Below are positions 42,101-54,129 of a DNA stretch of 64,000 nt, piece by piece; the first letter of the stretch is position 1; every line of letters begins with the position of its first letter. Source of the stretch: Protula sp. h YS-2021 (Eukaryota > Annelida > Polychaeta > Sabellida > Serpulidae); NCBI GenBank assembly GCA_949752745.1, contig OX457027.1, positions 56,982,053-57,046,052 on the forward strand. The letters run 5' to 3'. Position numbers and translations under genes: made by a program. The notes under the pieces are model-generated. The model did no database searches. It was not told the DNA's origin and worked only from the letters and a program-made list of their open reading frames with translations.

Positions 42101-44574
42101 AACCCATTTACAATACCGATCTTTGTTAGTGCCCACAGAAGCTACATACCAAGTTTCACTAAAATCCTTACACCAGTTTTTAAGTTATCGTGTTAACAAG
42201 CTCTTGATGACCGACCGACCGACACGCGGTCGATCGCATATATTCCCCAGAGGTTCTACCTGTGGGGAATAAATAATTTTTAGTAATTACCATGGAGCGT
42301 GGCAGGCAATATTGTCAAAAGATATCAGTAGATGCTGCTCCCTGCCTTGATGACGTGGCATCGCGTGGAACGTCACGACGCAGCGCGGTGTCCTTGACAG
42401 CCAGGGCTCGGGTGACAAGGCCACGCTGGCGCTACTGTACACGACAACATGGCCGCCACTGTGCCCCATCTGCGAGCTGTTGCTGTTGCACATACCCTCG
42501 TCGTAAACATAGTGATTTGTCAACTCGTCTGGACCAAAAATGATAAACAAATAACACTGTATTATTTAAAATGAGAATTTATCAAGCAAATATGAATTCA
42601 GATAATTTTTGTCATGGGTGAAATCGGCTAAACTGACTACGGTAGTCTATTCCGGAATAGACAACCGCCTATTCTGGAATAGACCACCGAAGTTAAAAGT
42701 CCTCTGGAATAGAACGTTTTAAATTTTTCAAATATTTTACATTGTAGCATATATTACTTACAGGCAGGGCTTTACATTAACGACTGCCCCACCTGCCAGG
42801 GCAGGTGAAAGGCCTGGTGGGGCAGGTAGACTCGCCCCGTTAGCTGCCCCACCTGGCAGGTAGATCCGTTCGGAGGGACGTGGAGTGACGTAATACCTTA
42901 ACATCATACTTGTCAAGTAGGCGACTGTAGTTATTGATCGGTGTCCGCTAGCTGCACCTGACCCACATACTAGCCACTGGCACGTTGCCAGTTTCTATGT
43001 GGGTACTGAACTGTGCCTGGACACGCGCCAAATATAGCGTCGCATCACTTTAATAATTGAAGAATAATATGCAAAATTATCAAAATTAAAAACTTAAAAA
43101 TGTCTAACAGAAGAGACGAAAGGTGGGGCAGGTAAGAGTGCTGGTGGGGCAGGTAGATTTAAAATCTACTTGCCCCACCGGGGAGGTGCTGAAAAAAGTT
43201 AACGTAAAGCCCTGCTTACAGGTTTTATAAGTACACAAAAACGTTCCATTTAAAAGGATTTGAAGATCGGTAGTCTATTCCGGAATAGACTACCGTAGTC
43301 GTAAAATGCGTTCGTGAGACGTGTAAGCAACGTATGAAAATAAACATACAAGTCAGTGAAATACACTTTCCCTTGCTAAATTAAACAAAAATTTACGTTC
43401 GTGCATGCGCTATCTGATATAAATAAGTGATCTCTCAGCGACAGCCTCGCTAATGGGAAGCAATTCAGTTACATAGAAGTGTGCATTTTATCGTCCTGTA
43501 TTCAATCTTTCCTGTGCAGGTTTTAATGCTGAAAGAAATATATGCACCTCTGCAAACTTGAGAGTGTATTGATGCAAAAAAATAAAAAAGGAAAAAAAAA
43601 ACAGAATTAATTATCATTTCAATTACCCCTTCGAACGTACCTTTTGTATTTACTGAGAAATTCAAATACAATGATGACCTTGCTTGGATGAAAACGTCAT
43701 CACAACGTCAGTCATGAGGGCAAACGAGTATGTCATCAAAAACAACGCATTTACACTTACATCTAATCGATTAGGCAAGGGTTTTCACTTGCAAAAAAAA
43801 AAAAATTATTACCAGTTTCATTAAAACAATGCCCACACTCTGACTGATTCGTCTCCAAAGATAATATGTAACTAGAGTACGAAGAGATTAAAAAAATAGC
43901 GTTTTTCGTGACCTGATGCATTGAAAGTTGCAGAAGACAAAGACGACAGCGAGGCAAATATATCACATCCAAGCGTCATTTGCAGCCTACACGCCAGTCT
44001 TACACATACGTACCACTTAACTTTGGTACTGTAGTGTTTTCCGTATAACAAGTCTCGTAGCACTCCTCGAAAGTGTTGAATCTATAGCGGCTCCCTGCAC
44101 AGCCCTCTTGACTGTACGTGCACTTTGTGTATTCATCATAATGCCACTTTTTCGACTTCTCTGCGTTACTACATGGATATTTCGGAGCAAATACAGACCC
44201 CGAACAAGTTCCTACACACAAACACACACAAAATGAATCCACACAAGACCGTAATCTATGAGTAAACCTTTATCCGTGTAGCTGCTATTTAAACTGTAGT
44301 TCTTAAGCATTGTTGGTCTTTGTTGTGATGAGTGTATGTTTTGAGAAATCCACTTCAGCACCAAGGAAAATAATCTTGAAACTATGTTACACTAATAGAT
44401 GTCCATCGTCTGCTTTAAAAGAAAAATGCATTACATTTAATTTGTAATAACTACCACGTAAATTGAAAGACTACTGAGAGTTCTACGACTACGAGACTAT
44501 GTACCTGATGTAGCTGTTTTACTGGAGATAAACAGGATGAAGAGAGAATAGACGAGTTTGCAGTCCTTGAGCAT
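39136..44574 (-). CDS. Kunitz-CUB-LDLa single-pass membrane protein with PPxY tail
   Basis: Seven coding exons, in transcript order: 44574-44505, 44211-44014, 42528-42291, 41031-40820, 40604-40431, 40153-40051, 39724-39136. All donors and acceptors are GT-AG, all phases join, and the total of 1584 bp gives 527 aa. An in-frame TGA lies just upstream of the ATG. Domains: signal peptide 1-23; Kunitz/BPTI domain 26-78 with cysteines 26, 37, 54, 61, 74, 78; CUB-like domain about 103-236 with cysteines 103, 139, 165, 228; LDL-receptor class A domain 247-284 with all six cysteines and the calcium-site run DDSDE; membrane helix about 303-328; cytoplasmic tail 329-527. The tail holds PPCY (383-386), PPPY (398-401) and PPAY (423-426), sites known to bind WW domains of NEDD4-type ubiquitin ligases. 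The residue after the second Kunitz cysteine, the usual P1 position, is serine, not Lys or Arg, so trypsin inhibition is unlikely. The function is not known; a surface adaptor or protease-binding receptor is inference. Confidence 0.82.
41690..42270. mobile_element. 177-bp repeat element in the CUB intron
   Basis: Three units of 177 bp (GAATAATTTCCAGGATTT at 41861 and 42038; ATTTACAATACCGATC in each). The array ends with GACCGACCGACCGACACGCG (about 42208-42228) and a hairpin ATTCCCCA ... TGGGGAAT (42242-42270), then AAATAA, only 20 bp from the donor of the CUB exon at 42291. It has the same core / tetranucleotide / hairpin layout as other elements here. Confidence 0.65.
42635..43300. mobile_element. 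Fold-back MITE with 28-bp palindromic ends
   Basis: The left end reads GACTACGGTAGTCTATTCC and continues through GGAATAGAC. The right end (about 43270-43300) is its reverse complement. The TATTCCGGAATA block is itself palindromic, so each terminus can form its own hairpin as well as pairing with the other end. The element is split by the hAT-like insertion at 42775-43214; without it the element is about 220 bp. I see no clear target duplication. Confidence 0.65.
42775..43214. mobile_element. hAT-like non-autonomous element with perfect 8-bp TSD
   Basis: The ends are CAGGGCTTTACATTAAC and, inverted, CAGGGCTTTACGTTAAC. CTTACAGG flanks both sides exactly (42767-42774 and 43215-43222). An 8-bp duplication and CAGGG-type ends are hallmarks of hAT elements. 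The interior has no coding sequence; instead it carries repeated GGTGGGGCAGGT blocks in both orientations (about 42785-42860 and 43120-43190), making a GC-rich fold-back. It lies inside another fold-back element and inside the intron between Kunitz and CUB exons. Confidence 0.8.
43301..44013. other. Intron sequence between Kunitz and CUB exons
   Basis: Unique AT-rich intron remainder right of the nested insertion. No exon or repeat recognised. Confidence 0.55.
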
Positions 44575-45149
44575 CGCGTTCCACTCAGTTCAACTTCGGG
44601 TTTATTGTTGAATACAACTAAAAAATACGGTGTCGAGTACTTGTTTAAAATACACACATGGAACATACATAATAAAGTTTCATGCTTCACCTTATTAAAT
44701 ATTAGGCACTCAACCAGTTCATTTTGATAAATCTAACACACTGCAATATAAACCAAGAGAAAGGACAACAGATCAAAAACCTACGATATTTTCACTGCGG
44801 CTATTCTTTGTGGCTTTGAGAAAACTCCCTAAACTTACTTAACAACAAGTCGGAACATATTTAAAAACAACATGTACCATGTATCTCATAAACCAAAATT
44901 TCTTACTGCAGGCTTTTAAATGCTCACCAAGGAAAAACTAGCAAACCTTCCAATAGTATATTTGAGCAAATATATGCCTTTTTGCTCAACCTCGACGGAG
45001 ATTTCATCACCAGCATCAGCAACTGACATAAAGTCCAAAATTAAGGTATGTGAGGATAATACAATGAACAAGATAAGAAAGCTATATTGTCAGTACTGCT
45101 CGATTTAAAATTAAGGAAACGATGCCCAGTTACAGCCCCAGCAGACGCA
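44575..45149. other. Upstream flank of the Kunitz-CUB gene
   Basis: Expected to hold the promoter and 5' UTR, but I see no clear TATA box or initiator. No other gene is visible. Confidence 0.5.
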
Positions 45150-46110
45150 AAAGTTTTTGACAGATAATTACAACCACACTCCCCAAACCGGATGGGTACA
45201 CGGTTGGATTTCTTCCAGTCTAAAAAGTACTTCTTCCGTATGGTGGAAGAAACCTGGAAAAACCGGCAAGAAATGTTCTTTCAAAAAAAAAAATAATAAA
45301 AAAACTAAGATCGTACATGGATTTTATGATTTTTGTTATATTATCATAAGTTTTATCTGTGGTGCATTATACTACACATACTGATACATAACAACAATAA
45401 TTACCACATATATCAGTAGCATTTAGTTCTGAATCCACGACAATTGATCTAGGGACAATTGCTCTAATGACTATTGATCTAAACAGGCAGGATACGACAA
45501 CTGATTCATCAAGGCGACAAATAGTTATAACAACCACCCCACCCAAAAAAATCCGAAAATAGATAAGTTGTTGTACCCTGTCCATTTAGATCAATCGTCG
45601 CTAGTTAACTGAGGGTAGACCAACTGCTGTTGTACTTTCTTTTAACAAAAAAATAATAACCCACAATTGAACAACTGGTCAGTAGTGAAGCTTCTGACTG
45701 GTCATTACAAAAGGGGTTAAAAATCTGGACCTGAATGGATGGTAAAACTGTTGTTTAAATACTGCGAGCCGTAAAACGGGTACCGACGCAAGGTTAAGAT
45801 AAAGTTGAAATGAACAGGTTTATGATTAGGGGCGATTGTTAGTATGATCAGATAAATCGTAAAAAAACTGACCAAAACATTCGCGGCTCGTACCATACAG
45901 GGTACAGTGTACACTGTAAACAAACGCTGCACTGACCATAAGTTATGCCGTGTTGCAAAGTTCTATGTGCTGACTTTGCTACTTAAACATCATATTGCTT
46001 ATCAACTTCATATTTAAACGTTTGATACTTCAGATACACAAAAGGCGTAAAACATAGGCTTAAAGTTTCTTCCCTTGGCGTCCACTTTTGGACAAGAGGA
46101 AAGTGTTTAA
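45150..46110 (+). repeat. 0.9-kb dispersed repeat, copy 2
   Basis: Carries the same ordered blocks as copy 1 (GGATTTCTTCCAGTC, TTCTTCCGTATGGTGGAAGA, AACTGGTCAGTAGTGAAGCT, ATCATATTGCTTATC). At the position of the copy 1 insertion it runs uninterrupted (TGTAAACAAACGCTG, about 45920), giving an empty-site comparison. It lies about 0.6 kb upstream of the Kunitz-CUB gene. Confidence 0.7.
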
Positions 46111-48493
46111 TACGGACGGGTGTAGGAAAAAATGGTCACAGAAACAACGGTAAATGGAACAAAACGGTAAACGGGAAAAAAGGTAAAGTGCTTAAACGGA
46201 AAATATCGTAACAATAAAAAAAAACGGAATCAAAATTCAGAACTTTATTGAATTTATTATTATTATACCATAAGTGGACATTCCAGGTTTATTATTGTTT
46301 TATTGTCAGTCAATGGTTTTCTTGACGCACCTCCAGCGAATGTGCTCAGCTTCGGTTACATGCATGGTATGCATGTAACCACCAAGGCAAAGCTTTTGTC
46401 TCCTTTGTTGTTTTTAATACTTTCCATTATTTATCAGAAATCCAGGTTAGTGTTTCTTGAAGCTAAACCCATTCCGGAGAGTCCAAACTAGGTTTTTATC
46501 CAACAATTTTTTTTCCACCATGGAAGAAACCTACCAACTCTCGATGAGTGTGAGATTTGTTTGGAGCTCATTTTCAGAACTTGCTGTCATCAGAAGACCA
46601 CAGTCACCTGGGACTATTTCAGTCAGGACACATATAACCTCTGTTATCGCTCAAGCAATATACAATTTTTAATTAAAAAGTGTTATCGCTAGATGATAAA
46701 TTGATCAAGGCTAAAGAATTTCACCTAAACTCCAGTAAGACTTCTTACTGATGCTCGTTTCGGGTTTCTTTGCTTAAATGAGTCGTTTTGAAGTAGTTCT
46801 TGTTTTGTTTTTTTTTTTGTTTACTTCCTGAACAGATCTCACGTTTTCAAACAAATGAGGTTTGCTCGCTCTTAATCATCTTGGTTTGCCTGGTTGCAAT
46901 AGTCATTTTTTACTTGGCTTCGTAAAAGTTAGTATTGAATCATATCCATCTTGGACATTAGAGTCAGAGTCTTCGGGTTTGAGAAAGGGGCGTTCCCCCA
47001 TAATTTTATAGATTTGTTCAAGTGTATCCCCTCCTCCAGCCCCCCCCCCCCCTCTATTTGATGCAGACATCCCCCTGTATTTGAGAAATTATATGTTTTT
47101 ATTCGTTTACATATATTTTTTTAGGAAGTAGGTGCCTATGTGGCATGCTCAGTTTTTTCTATTTTGTACTACAGTTGATTAGATAACCTGCAGAATATCC
47201 ACCTTTAAACAGAAGAGCGGAATTCTACACCATATTTCATTTCTACATTTATTTTTAACCTGTGCATATTGACGGTTTTCTGACCTAATTTGAAAGGCAA
47301 ACACAGTACTAATCGCTGATAAAGCAACGAAGCTTCTCGGGTGATTGCTGGAATACAATCTCCAATTCATATTTACAACAGTTTGGTGGTTACTTATTTC
47401 TATTAAGATGCCACTATAATCCAGACATATTGGAAATACCAAATATTTACAAACTATACTGCAAATCGCAAAACATATATTTTGAAACAATGGTATGCGA
47501 ATTTGATAAGTTGGACTGGCATGTTTTAAAATGTTTTAAAGTCATATTTTATATAAATGTGTCATCGGATAGAACGTTGCTTAAAGAAAAAAAACTTTTT
47601 AGAAGAATAGTCAGCTTTTCCAGCTCTCACCTTCCAAGCTATACGCTACGGGTCAGAGCATTTCAGATATAATATAAAGACAGAATAGGACAAATATAAA
47701 CGCAAGACAATAGTTGTTTTTATGTCATTATGTTTTCATTTTGCTGTCTTCAGTGCATTCGTTCTTTGCTTTACAGACACATACTATAGTTCTCTCTTTT
47801 ATAAAAGTATGCAATTGTTGGGATCTTATTTTCATACCTTTATGTGTAGATAGCTAGACCAAGAAGATGAATAATGATAGGAACACTTCGTAATTTCTAT
47901 GTTTTTATTTAAAATCCTTTATCTTCCAGATTCACATAGACAAGAGACCCAAAACCAAAATCAGACCTTCCCTCAACAGAACATTTTGTTTACCCGGAGT
48001 CTCATTCAAGTGTGGCTGATAGTGTTTCCCCCAACGCGTTCATAGGGGCTGGGGAAGCAACATCAGCCATCCCAAGTTATTACATGACGAGGTGGCATCA
48101 TAAGCGAGAAAACCATCTCAGCAGGTGGTGGCAAGCACGAACATGTTCTTTGTTTGCCAACCCAAGATATCCCACTAAAATGGAAGGGGAGAGAAACATG
48201 CACTCGCCATCAAACAAAAATGTATAGGAGTGCAGGAATATTTCTCCATCGCATAGCAAGGAGGGAGTGTGCGCTAATTTCACAACCACAGACAAGGTGG
48301 TAGAGTAGCCTCACCTCGCCCTCACAGCGAAGAGTGGCGGCGTGTATATGCAGGCACTGGCAAATTTTGCGTCCATCGCTAGCGCCCCCAATCATGATTT
48401 AATTACTATAAACTATTATCTTAAATGTTACTAATACTCATGTTTATATACTTGCTCCCGCAAGTATAAAATCTAAGTATCTTTTTTATTATT
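46111..48493. other. No gene seen
   Basis: Short ACGGTAAA-type repeats occur at about 46145-46200, a perfect 12-bp stem hairpin at 46355-46381, and a CC-rich run at 47040-47052. Segment 47990-48400 is less AT-rich but has no convincing exon structure. Confidence 0.5.
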
Positions 48494-48754
48494 GAACTGT
48501 GTAAAAGGAAGCTAATACATGTTTGCCTTTTATGATTTTTAAACACATAAGTTCGTTGCATTATTATTGAAACATTTTGCGTGCTGCGTCATTGAATACA
48601 TTGTAGTCCGCTCTGTGGACTACAATGTGGACTACTGTGTAAAAGGAAGCTAATACATGTTTGCCTTTTATGATTTTTAAACACATAAGTTCGTTGCATT
48701 ATTATTGAAACATTTTGCGTGCTGCGTCATTGAATACATTGTAGTCCGCTCTGT
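48494..48754. repeat. Tandem duplication of about 120 bp with hairpin at the junction
   Basis: GTAAAAGGAAGCTAATACAT begins at 48501 and 48639; the copies run to about 48616 and 48754 and are essentially identical, so the event is recent. The junction contains CATTGTAGTCC / GGACTACAATG (48599-48609 and 48617-48627), a perfect 11-bp stem. Confidence 0.85.
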
Positions 48755-50014
48755 TGCATGAGTGTGGAAGTGTTTCGATGTAACAGTGAGGGTGCAAAGT
48801 TTTCTTGTCAAGGTCTTCTAATCTTGCAACACCCAACTAGAGAATATTTTTCTCAGCTAACTACAATTTTAAATATCTGTAAGAGGAAAGTATCGTCAAC
48901 CTAATAAACATCACTTAAGTCTAGTTGTCGTAAACGAGCAGTTTGAAGTCACTGTATAAAATAAAGGGGTGATACAATTCTGGACTTGACAAAACTCTAA
49001 ACCTTTTTATTATTTAATGTTGATCATACGCAGCTTTATCGCTGTATAAAATGAGTATATTAAAACTGTTTGACTTTTAAATTTAGTGTATGATTTTATG
49101 GCTGGACTAGCAATTCATTATATTATTTAGTTTTTTAACAAGTGCTTTCTTCTCCAAAGATTTTCTTTGATTAGTGACAATTTTAAAAGACTTGCGCTGT
49201 GAAAGATCTATGAACACCTAAGCTGGTGTTATATGAAATTTATAACTGTAGATTAGGCAAATCGATAATGTAACTATTTGTATGCCTGCCACATATGAGC
49301 TAATAGCTGTGAATAAAGTCAGTCATAAAAGTCCTTTTATTTGATGATATATTATAAAGTGGTACAGTAAAACACTATGTTTAATTGTTATCCACACAAG
49401 TTGTTCTGACAAAAAACAGTAATGGTTGCCATATTCATCTACATTCTCAACACACCAAGATAAAAAAAGGTCTAGCAATCATTAAGATTCGTTACTTTTT
49501 CTATTTTTGTAAGAGAAATTACAAAAGTCTCATATTACATCATTAGATACGCAAAAATTTGTCCAAGCATGGGGCATAGAACTGATTAAACCGACAGTTT
49601 ATCACCAAGATTTGAAAAATAATGCATGAACCGTTTCTTCCAGGACGTTGTGTTTTCTTAGTTAATGATCAATACTCTCCATTTAGAAGAAAACAAGTCT
49701 TTCTCTTACTTCTAAGAGATCGCTCAGGGATATTACTTTTTATTTATAGTTAACAAAGGATTTTTAGGTAGAGAGAACATTGACATATTTGTTTTTCTTG
49801 CTTTTGCTACTTTTGTCATTTATCACCGCCTTGTCTTTTATCACCGCCTTGTCTTTTATCACTTGAGTTACGCATTTGCATAACAATTATAGTTTTCTTT
49901 ATATATTAGTGTTTCAAATACGGTGAATACGGAAAACTCTTGTGTTATTTTATTATATAAAGCTAAGAATTGTAATTATTGATGGAAGTGCTGTCGTTTT
50001 AACGCAAATCATTT
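48755..50014. other. No gene seen
   Basis: AT-rich. One short direct repeat, TTTATCACCGCCTTGTC, occurs twice at about 49817-49855 with a third partial copy. Confidence 0.55.
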
Positions 50015-51119
50015 TAGACGGCGGGACCCCGGAATTAAGACGACATGTGCAACCAGCCAAAAGCGGTCTTAATTCAGGATGACATTAATTCATGGGTTGT
50101 GGTTGCTGGGGCAATTTTGTGACTTACTTATAATGGGATAAGGTATCAAAGTTTATGTTTTTGATTAGTGATAAGGTTTTATCCATACTTGTATACGACT
50201 GAGTGTTACTGGTAAGTGTTTATAACTTTCGGTATCGTCGGATTTCCAGTCACCTAGAAACTGCACTATCCAAATCATCGTCGTTGGAAACATAACAAAC
50301 TCGTTTTTTTTCTGAGAGTTATTGTTTTCTTCGCAAATTGTCATGAATTCAACTTCCCCTTCCAACACTGATTGAACTTGCGTTTTGCTAATACCAAATT
50401 GCTCAGCAAGCTTTCTTTGACTTTGACGTTTGCTTTCATTTATCAAATTTATTTTTTCCCTCAAAGAAAGTTCTTATCTTTTTCTACGTTCTTTATCAAT
50501 TTTTGGCAATTTTCTGCGTTTTCTTATAGATTTTGTTAGATAATAATTTTTCTGGCAAATCTCTGGACGTTTTATACACAAATAAAGCATACCAGAGTCA
50601 CAAAGATTAAGTCAACGTTGTAAAATCAAAGCGATCATGTACACATAGAATCTGTACTTGTCCATTGTTCCAGGATCACGGCTTGCCTTCATCACAAATC
50701 CGTGTCAAATTGGTGAGAAAATTTACACTATGTGTTTGCAAAAGTGTTGCATTAGCCTAGTGTTGGGTGCTCTCATTATGCAGTAAGCATTGAGTACCCC
50801 ATGTGAATTGCAACTGACACTTGTGGTCTACAAGGCAACGATGTCTGAATGTGATGTTATTTTAAACGTGTTTTTCTTGGTATGGACCTCAAAAATAACA
50901 TCTAGAGTTGTTAGAGATATTGCAGTTTTTTCGGATCACATTAGTGGTCTAAAGTCGGAGGTCTTTTGCGATTCGGGAGCGGGAGAAGAGGTCTTTGGTC
51001 TGAATTCCGGGGTTTGTTCACTATATAAACTAATGGAAAAAAACAGTTCCCGGAAAAAGTGGTCTTAATTGCGGGTTTTTTTTTAAATTCCGGGATGGTC
51101 TTATCCCGGGGTACAACTG
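50015..51119 (-). mobile_element. Decayed pogo/Tigger-type element
   Basis: The right end, read inward, begins CAGTTGTACCCCGGGATAAG after a TA dinucleotide (51120-51121). The left end (about 50015-50045) is an eroded counterpart with ACCCCGGAATTAAGAC. Internal GGTCTT subterminal repeats lie at about 50940-51070. On the minus strand at about 50400-50464 the frame reads SQRKLAEQFGISKTQVQSVL, a pogo/CENP-B-type N-terminal helix-turn-helix. Upstream in the same frame is LPKIDKERRKR followed by a stop. The rest of the transposase is deleted or unreadable. Confidence 0.7.
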
Positions 51120-52049
51120 TATATCATACTGTGTAATTTTGTTTATGTTAGAAACAAGAAAAAAGCTGATAACATGCATTTGTGACTTAATCAGGAGAAC
51201 TCCCAGTAGTTTTGGTCAGGTTGTTATTTATGGAACAGTCTTTTAAACATTAGTTTTTACTGTCTCCAGAGTGTTATGGTAATTGCATTTTTTACGTTAC
51301 AAACATTGCAGGTATTGGTAACATGCAACTGTGATTTGATTATGAAGGCGGCTTACAGTTTTGTTCACGTGAGGATGTTATTGCATGTTATTTTGGAGCA
51401 GCCTTGGTTGGCTCTTGGTATCTGCAATTTCCAGGGTGTTACAGTAATGCAAAGTTCATCGTTTATTAGTCGTAGATTTTCCTTCTTAGCTAATGGGATG
51501 CCTTTCAAACTGCTAGAATGCAAGTAATTATGACTTGATTGATTTGAAATTTTAGTTTAACATTTTGTTAGTTTTCTTATTTGTTAGAGAATGCTTGCAG
51601 TAACAGTGATAGAAATCGCAAAGATAAGCGCTGGTCCAGATTTAACGACTACTCGGTTGAAATTTTAATTACTCCCTTATTACAATGAGAAAAATTGCAA
51701 ACTGTATTTTAAAACGTCTTTGAACTACTATTTATAAAATAGCAGCTAACTGCTGTAGCTTGTATGTTTTTGGCGTTATCTTATGTTTTATAACAACTAT
51801 TATTATTAAAATTTAAAATGTCATATCAATCAAATAGTATTTTATTGCATTCGACTAAGTGTTATTGTGTTCATGGGCTGAAATATTCGCAAATTATTAT
51901 ATCCATACCTTTTCATAATATCAATACAAAAAATAGTCAATGGTATTCTGTTAACTTTAACGCTTCCAGTCTTATAGGGAACTAGACCGAATTCCGCTAC
52001 AAAGGGAAATGACACACATGGATAAAGCACGGCACCACTTTTAGCCACA
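51120..52049. other. No gene seen
   Basis: AT-rich intergenic DNA. The open frame at 51276-51527 has no recognisable domain or splice context. Confidence 0.5.
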
Positions 52050-53480
52050 GTGGAACGGAAATACTCAAAGTCGCTCTGTTTCTAACTGCTTTCGCGATAA
52101 CGGTCAACTTTCGTTTTCGACCATGGCCATCTCTCTTTTGTAACATCTGTTTTTTGGTCGTGTTTTACACCCAGCAGGTCTTAAATATGCTCAACATCAA
52201 CATAACTATCCCATTTGGCTAACGTTTTTCAATATGCAGGGGGAACGTGACCTTTGACCTTAACCTTCAAAGTCAAGATTCAGGTCCTGAGTCTAACCCT
52301 ATTTAAATGCATATATACTCGCATATGTGTTCTAACAAGGATTTGAGGCCTATTTTCATATGTACAGAATTTTAAAAACTGTTTTGCCCTTCATTTGGCA
52401 TTGACCTCTGAGGTCAAGGCCAGATGTTGTGATTCCGCCGAGACCTTAGCACTTCCTGTATAAGTACCAAATTTGAAAGTCATGTGACAAATAGTTAAGC
52501 AGAGTTGTCTTGAAAGCGTTTTGAGTAAAAATAGCTACTGATCTCATTTTGACCTTGATCTAGAATCAAGGCAAAAAGAAGTATGATTCCGGAGAGATTT
52601 TATCATCCTATAAATGTGTGCCAATTTTCGTTTTCATACGTTATGAAACGTCCTAAAAAGACGAAACTTTTGGGAAAAAAAATTATTGCATTTGGAGTCG
52701 AAGTTTTCAAGAGGGAATAAATTTGAATGACTAAGTAAATCACATATATTATTATTCTAATTTGATTTGATGACAGGGATTGATTTTTAAAGCCAAGGAT
52801 TTGCGTAACTGATGACAATTTATGTACATGCTAACAGTGTGATATGGTAATTTCCACTTACATCAAAGCTTATTTTTAATATGATGAATGTTTTGCTTGT
52901 CAAAATAGACTGATTGTGTTTATGATTCTCTTCAAAATGAAAAATTCTTTGATCGGATAGTAGAGCTGGAGCCTTTAATCTTAATTTTAATCGATCCTAA
53001 AAATTCGTTGAAGTCGAAAAAGTCGATTATTTGTTGCTTAACTCCGATATATCAGTTAGAAGTTTTTGACCGAGTAGAAAAAAGCATTAGAACTAGATCG
53101 AATTCCGCTAGACAGTGGAACGATTCACTTGTAAAAACCACAGGAGAAAATGTGTGTTTTACAGAATGACCGAGGTCAAAGTCACTTAGGTACCTCTGTA
53201 GTAACGTCTCCCAAAACTACAGCGTCGAAAATGAGCTGTCACCGTTTCCGAGATAATGGTCAGCTTCCTGTTTTTGACCTTGACCATAACCGAGAAGGTC
53301 AAGGTCACTGTGGCACCTATTAAATACGCTTTTTGAGACCCAAAGGGTTGAAAATGAGCTCGAAATAGCTCCATCTCTAAGAAAAAATGATCAACTTCCG
53401 TTTTTTTTTCACCTTGACTATGACCCAGAAGGTCAAGGTCACCGAGGTGCCTGTGTAGTAACGTCTTTTAGGTACAAAGA
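52050..53480. repeat. Dispersed units of the 138-bp family
   Basis: Diverged units similar to 5600-6480: GATAATGGTCAGCTTCCTGT at about 53251, GACCGAGGTCAAAGTCACTT at 53169 and CAGAAGGTCAAGGTCACCGA at about 53426. Loose relatives (TTGACCTCTGAGGTCAAGGC) lie around 52080-52560. A segment of about 600 bp between them (52560-53160) shows no repeat I recognise. Confidence 0.65.
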
Positions 53481-54129
53481 GCTTAAGGCTTTTCACATAA
53501 ATTGGATTACCGCTAACGGTTTTCAATATAAAAAAGTCAGGCCAATTTCAAGGTTAAAAAATAACGGATTTCACGAAATCTCATCTTCCTGTATGGATGG
53601 GCCAAATTTCACCTTCGTACGTCAGACAGCCTGGCAGTTTTCTGGAAACCACCCAGACGAAAAAAAAAGATTGTTGAGTAAAGCTTGCTTATTTGCAAAC
53701 GAAGGGGGCGAAACGAGTTGGAACAAAGTCTACGCATTTTGTAATCGACAGGAGTCGATTGTGAAAAGTACTACTCAGTTTCCCCTTTTTTGTTCCCCTT
53801 TTCGCCAATCGAAAATCTGAACACAACCTTATTTATGTGGAAATGAAAGGTGCCTTCAAGTAATTGCATCTTTAGGCTGTAACAGTTTCAATTGCATCCT
53901 TGTTTGTGCGTCTTATCCTTTCGTTATATCTTTAATTTCTTAGATAAACAAATAATAAAGCAATGAGCAACAGCTTTCAGCACTAATATCGTGAGTGATT
54001 TGCATTGCATTTTAGCTGAATTGACTTCTATTTGCATGTTTTGAAAAATAAAAAAAAAAATAGATACAAAAATAATGGTATACTTGTTGTTAAATATTAG
54101 ACCGATGAAATCTGATGAATCAGAAAGGC
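53481..54129. other. No gene seen
   Basis: A plus-strand open frame at 53593-53820 has no domain I recognise. The remainder is AT-rich. Confidence 0.5.
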
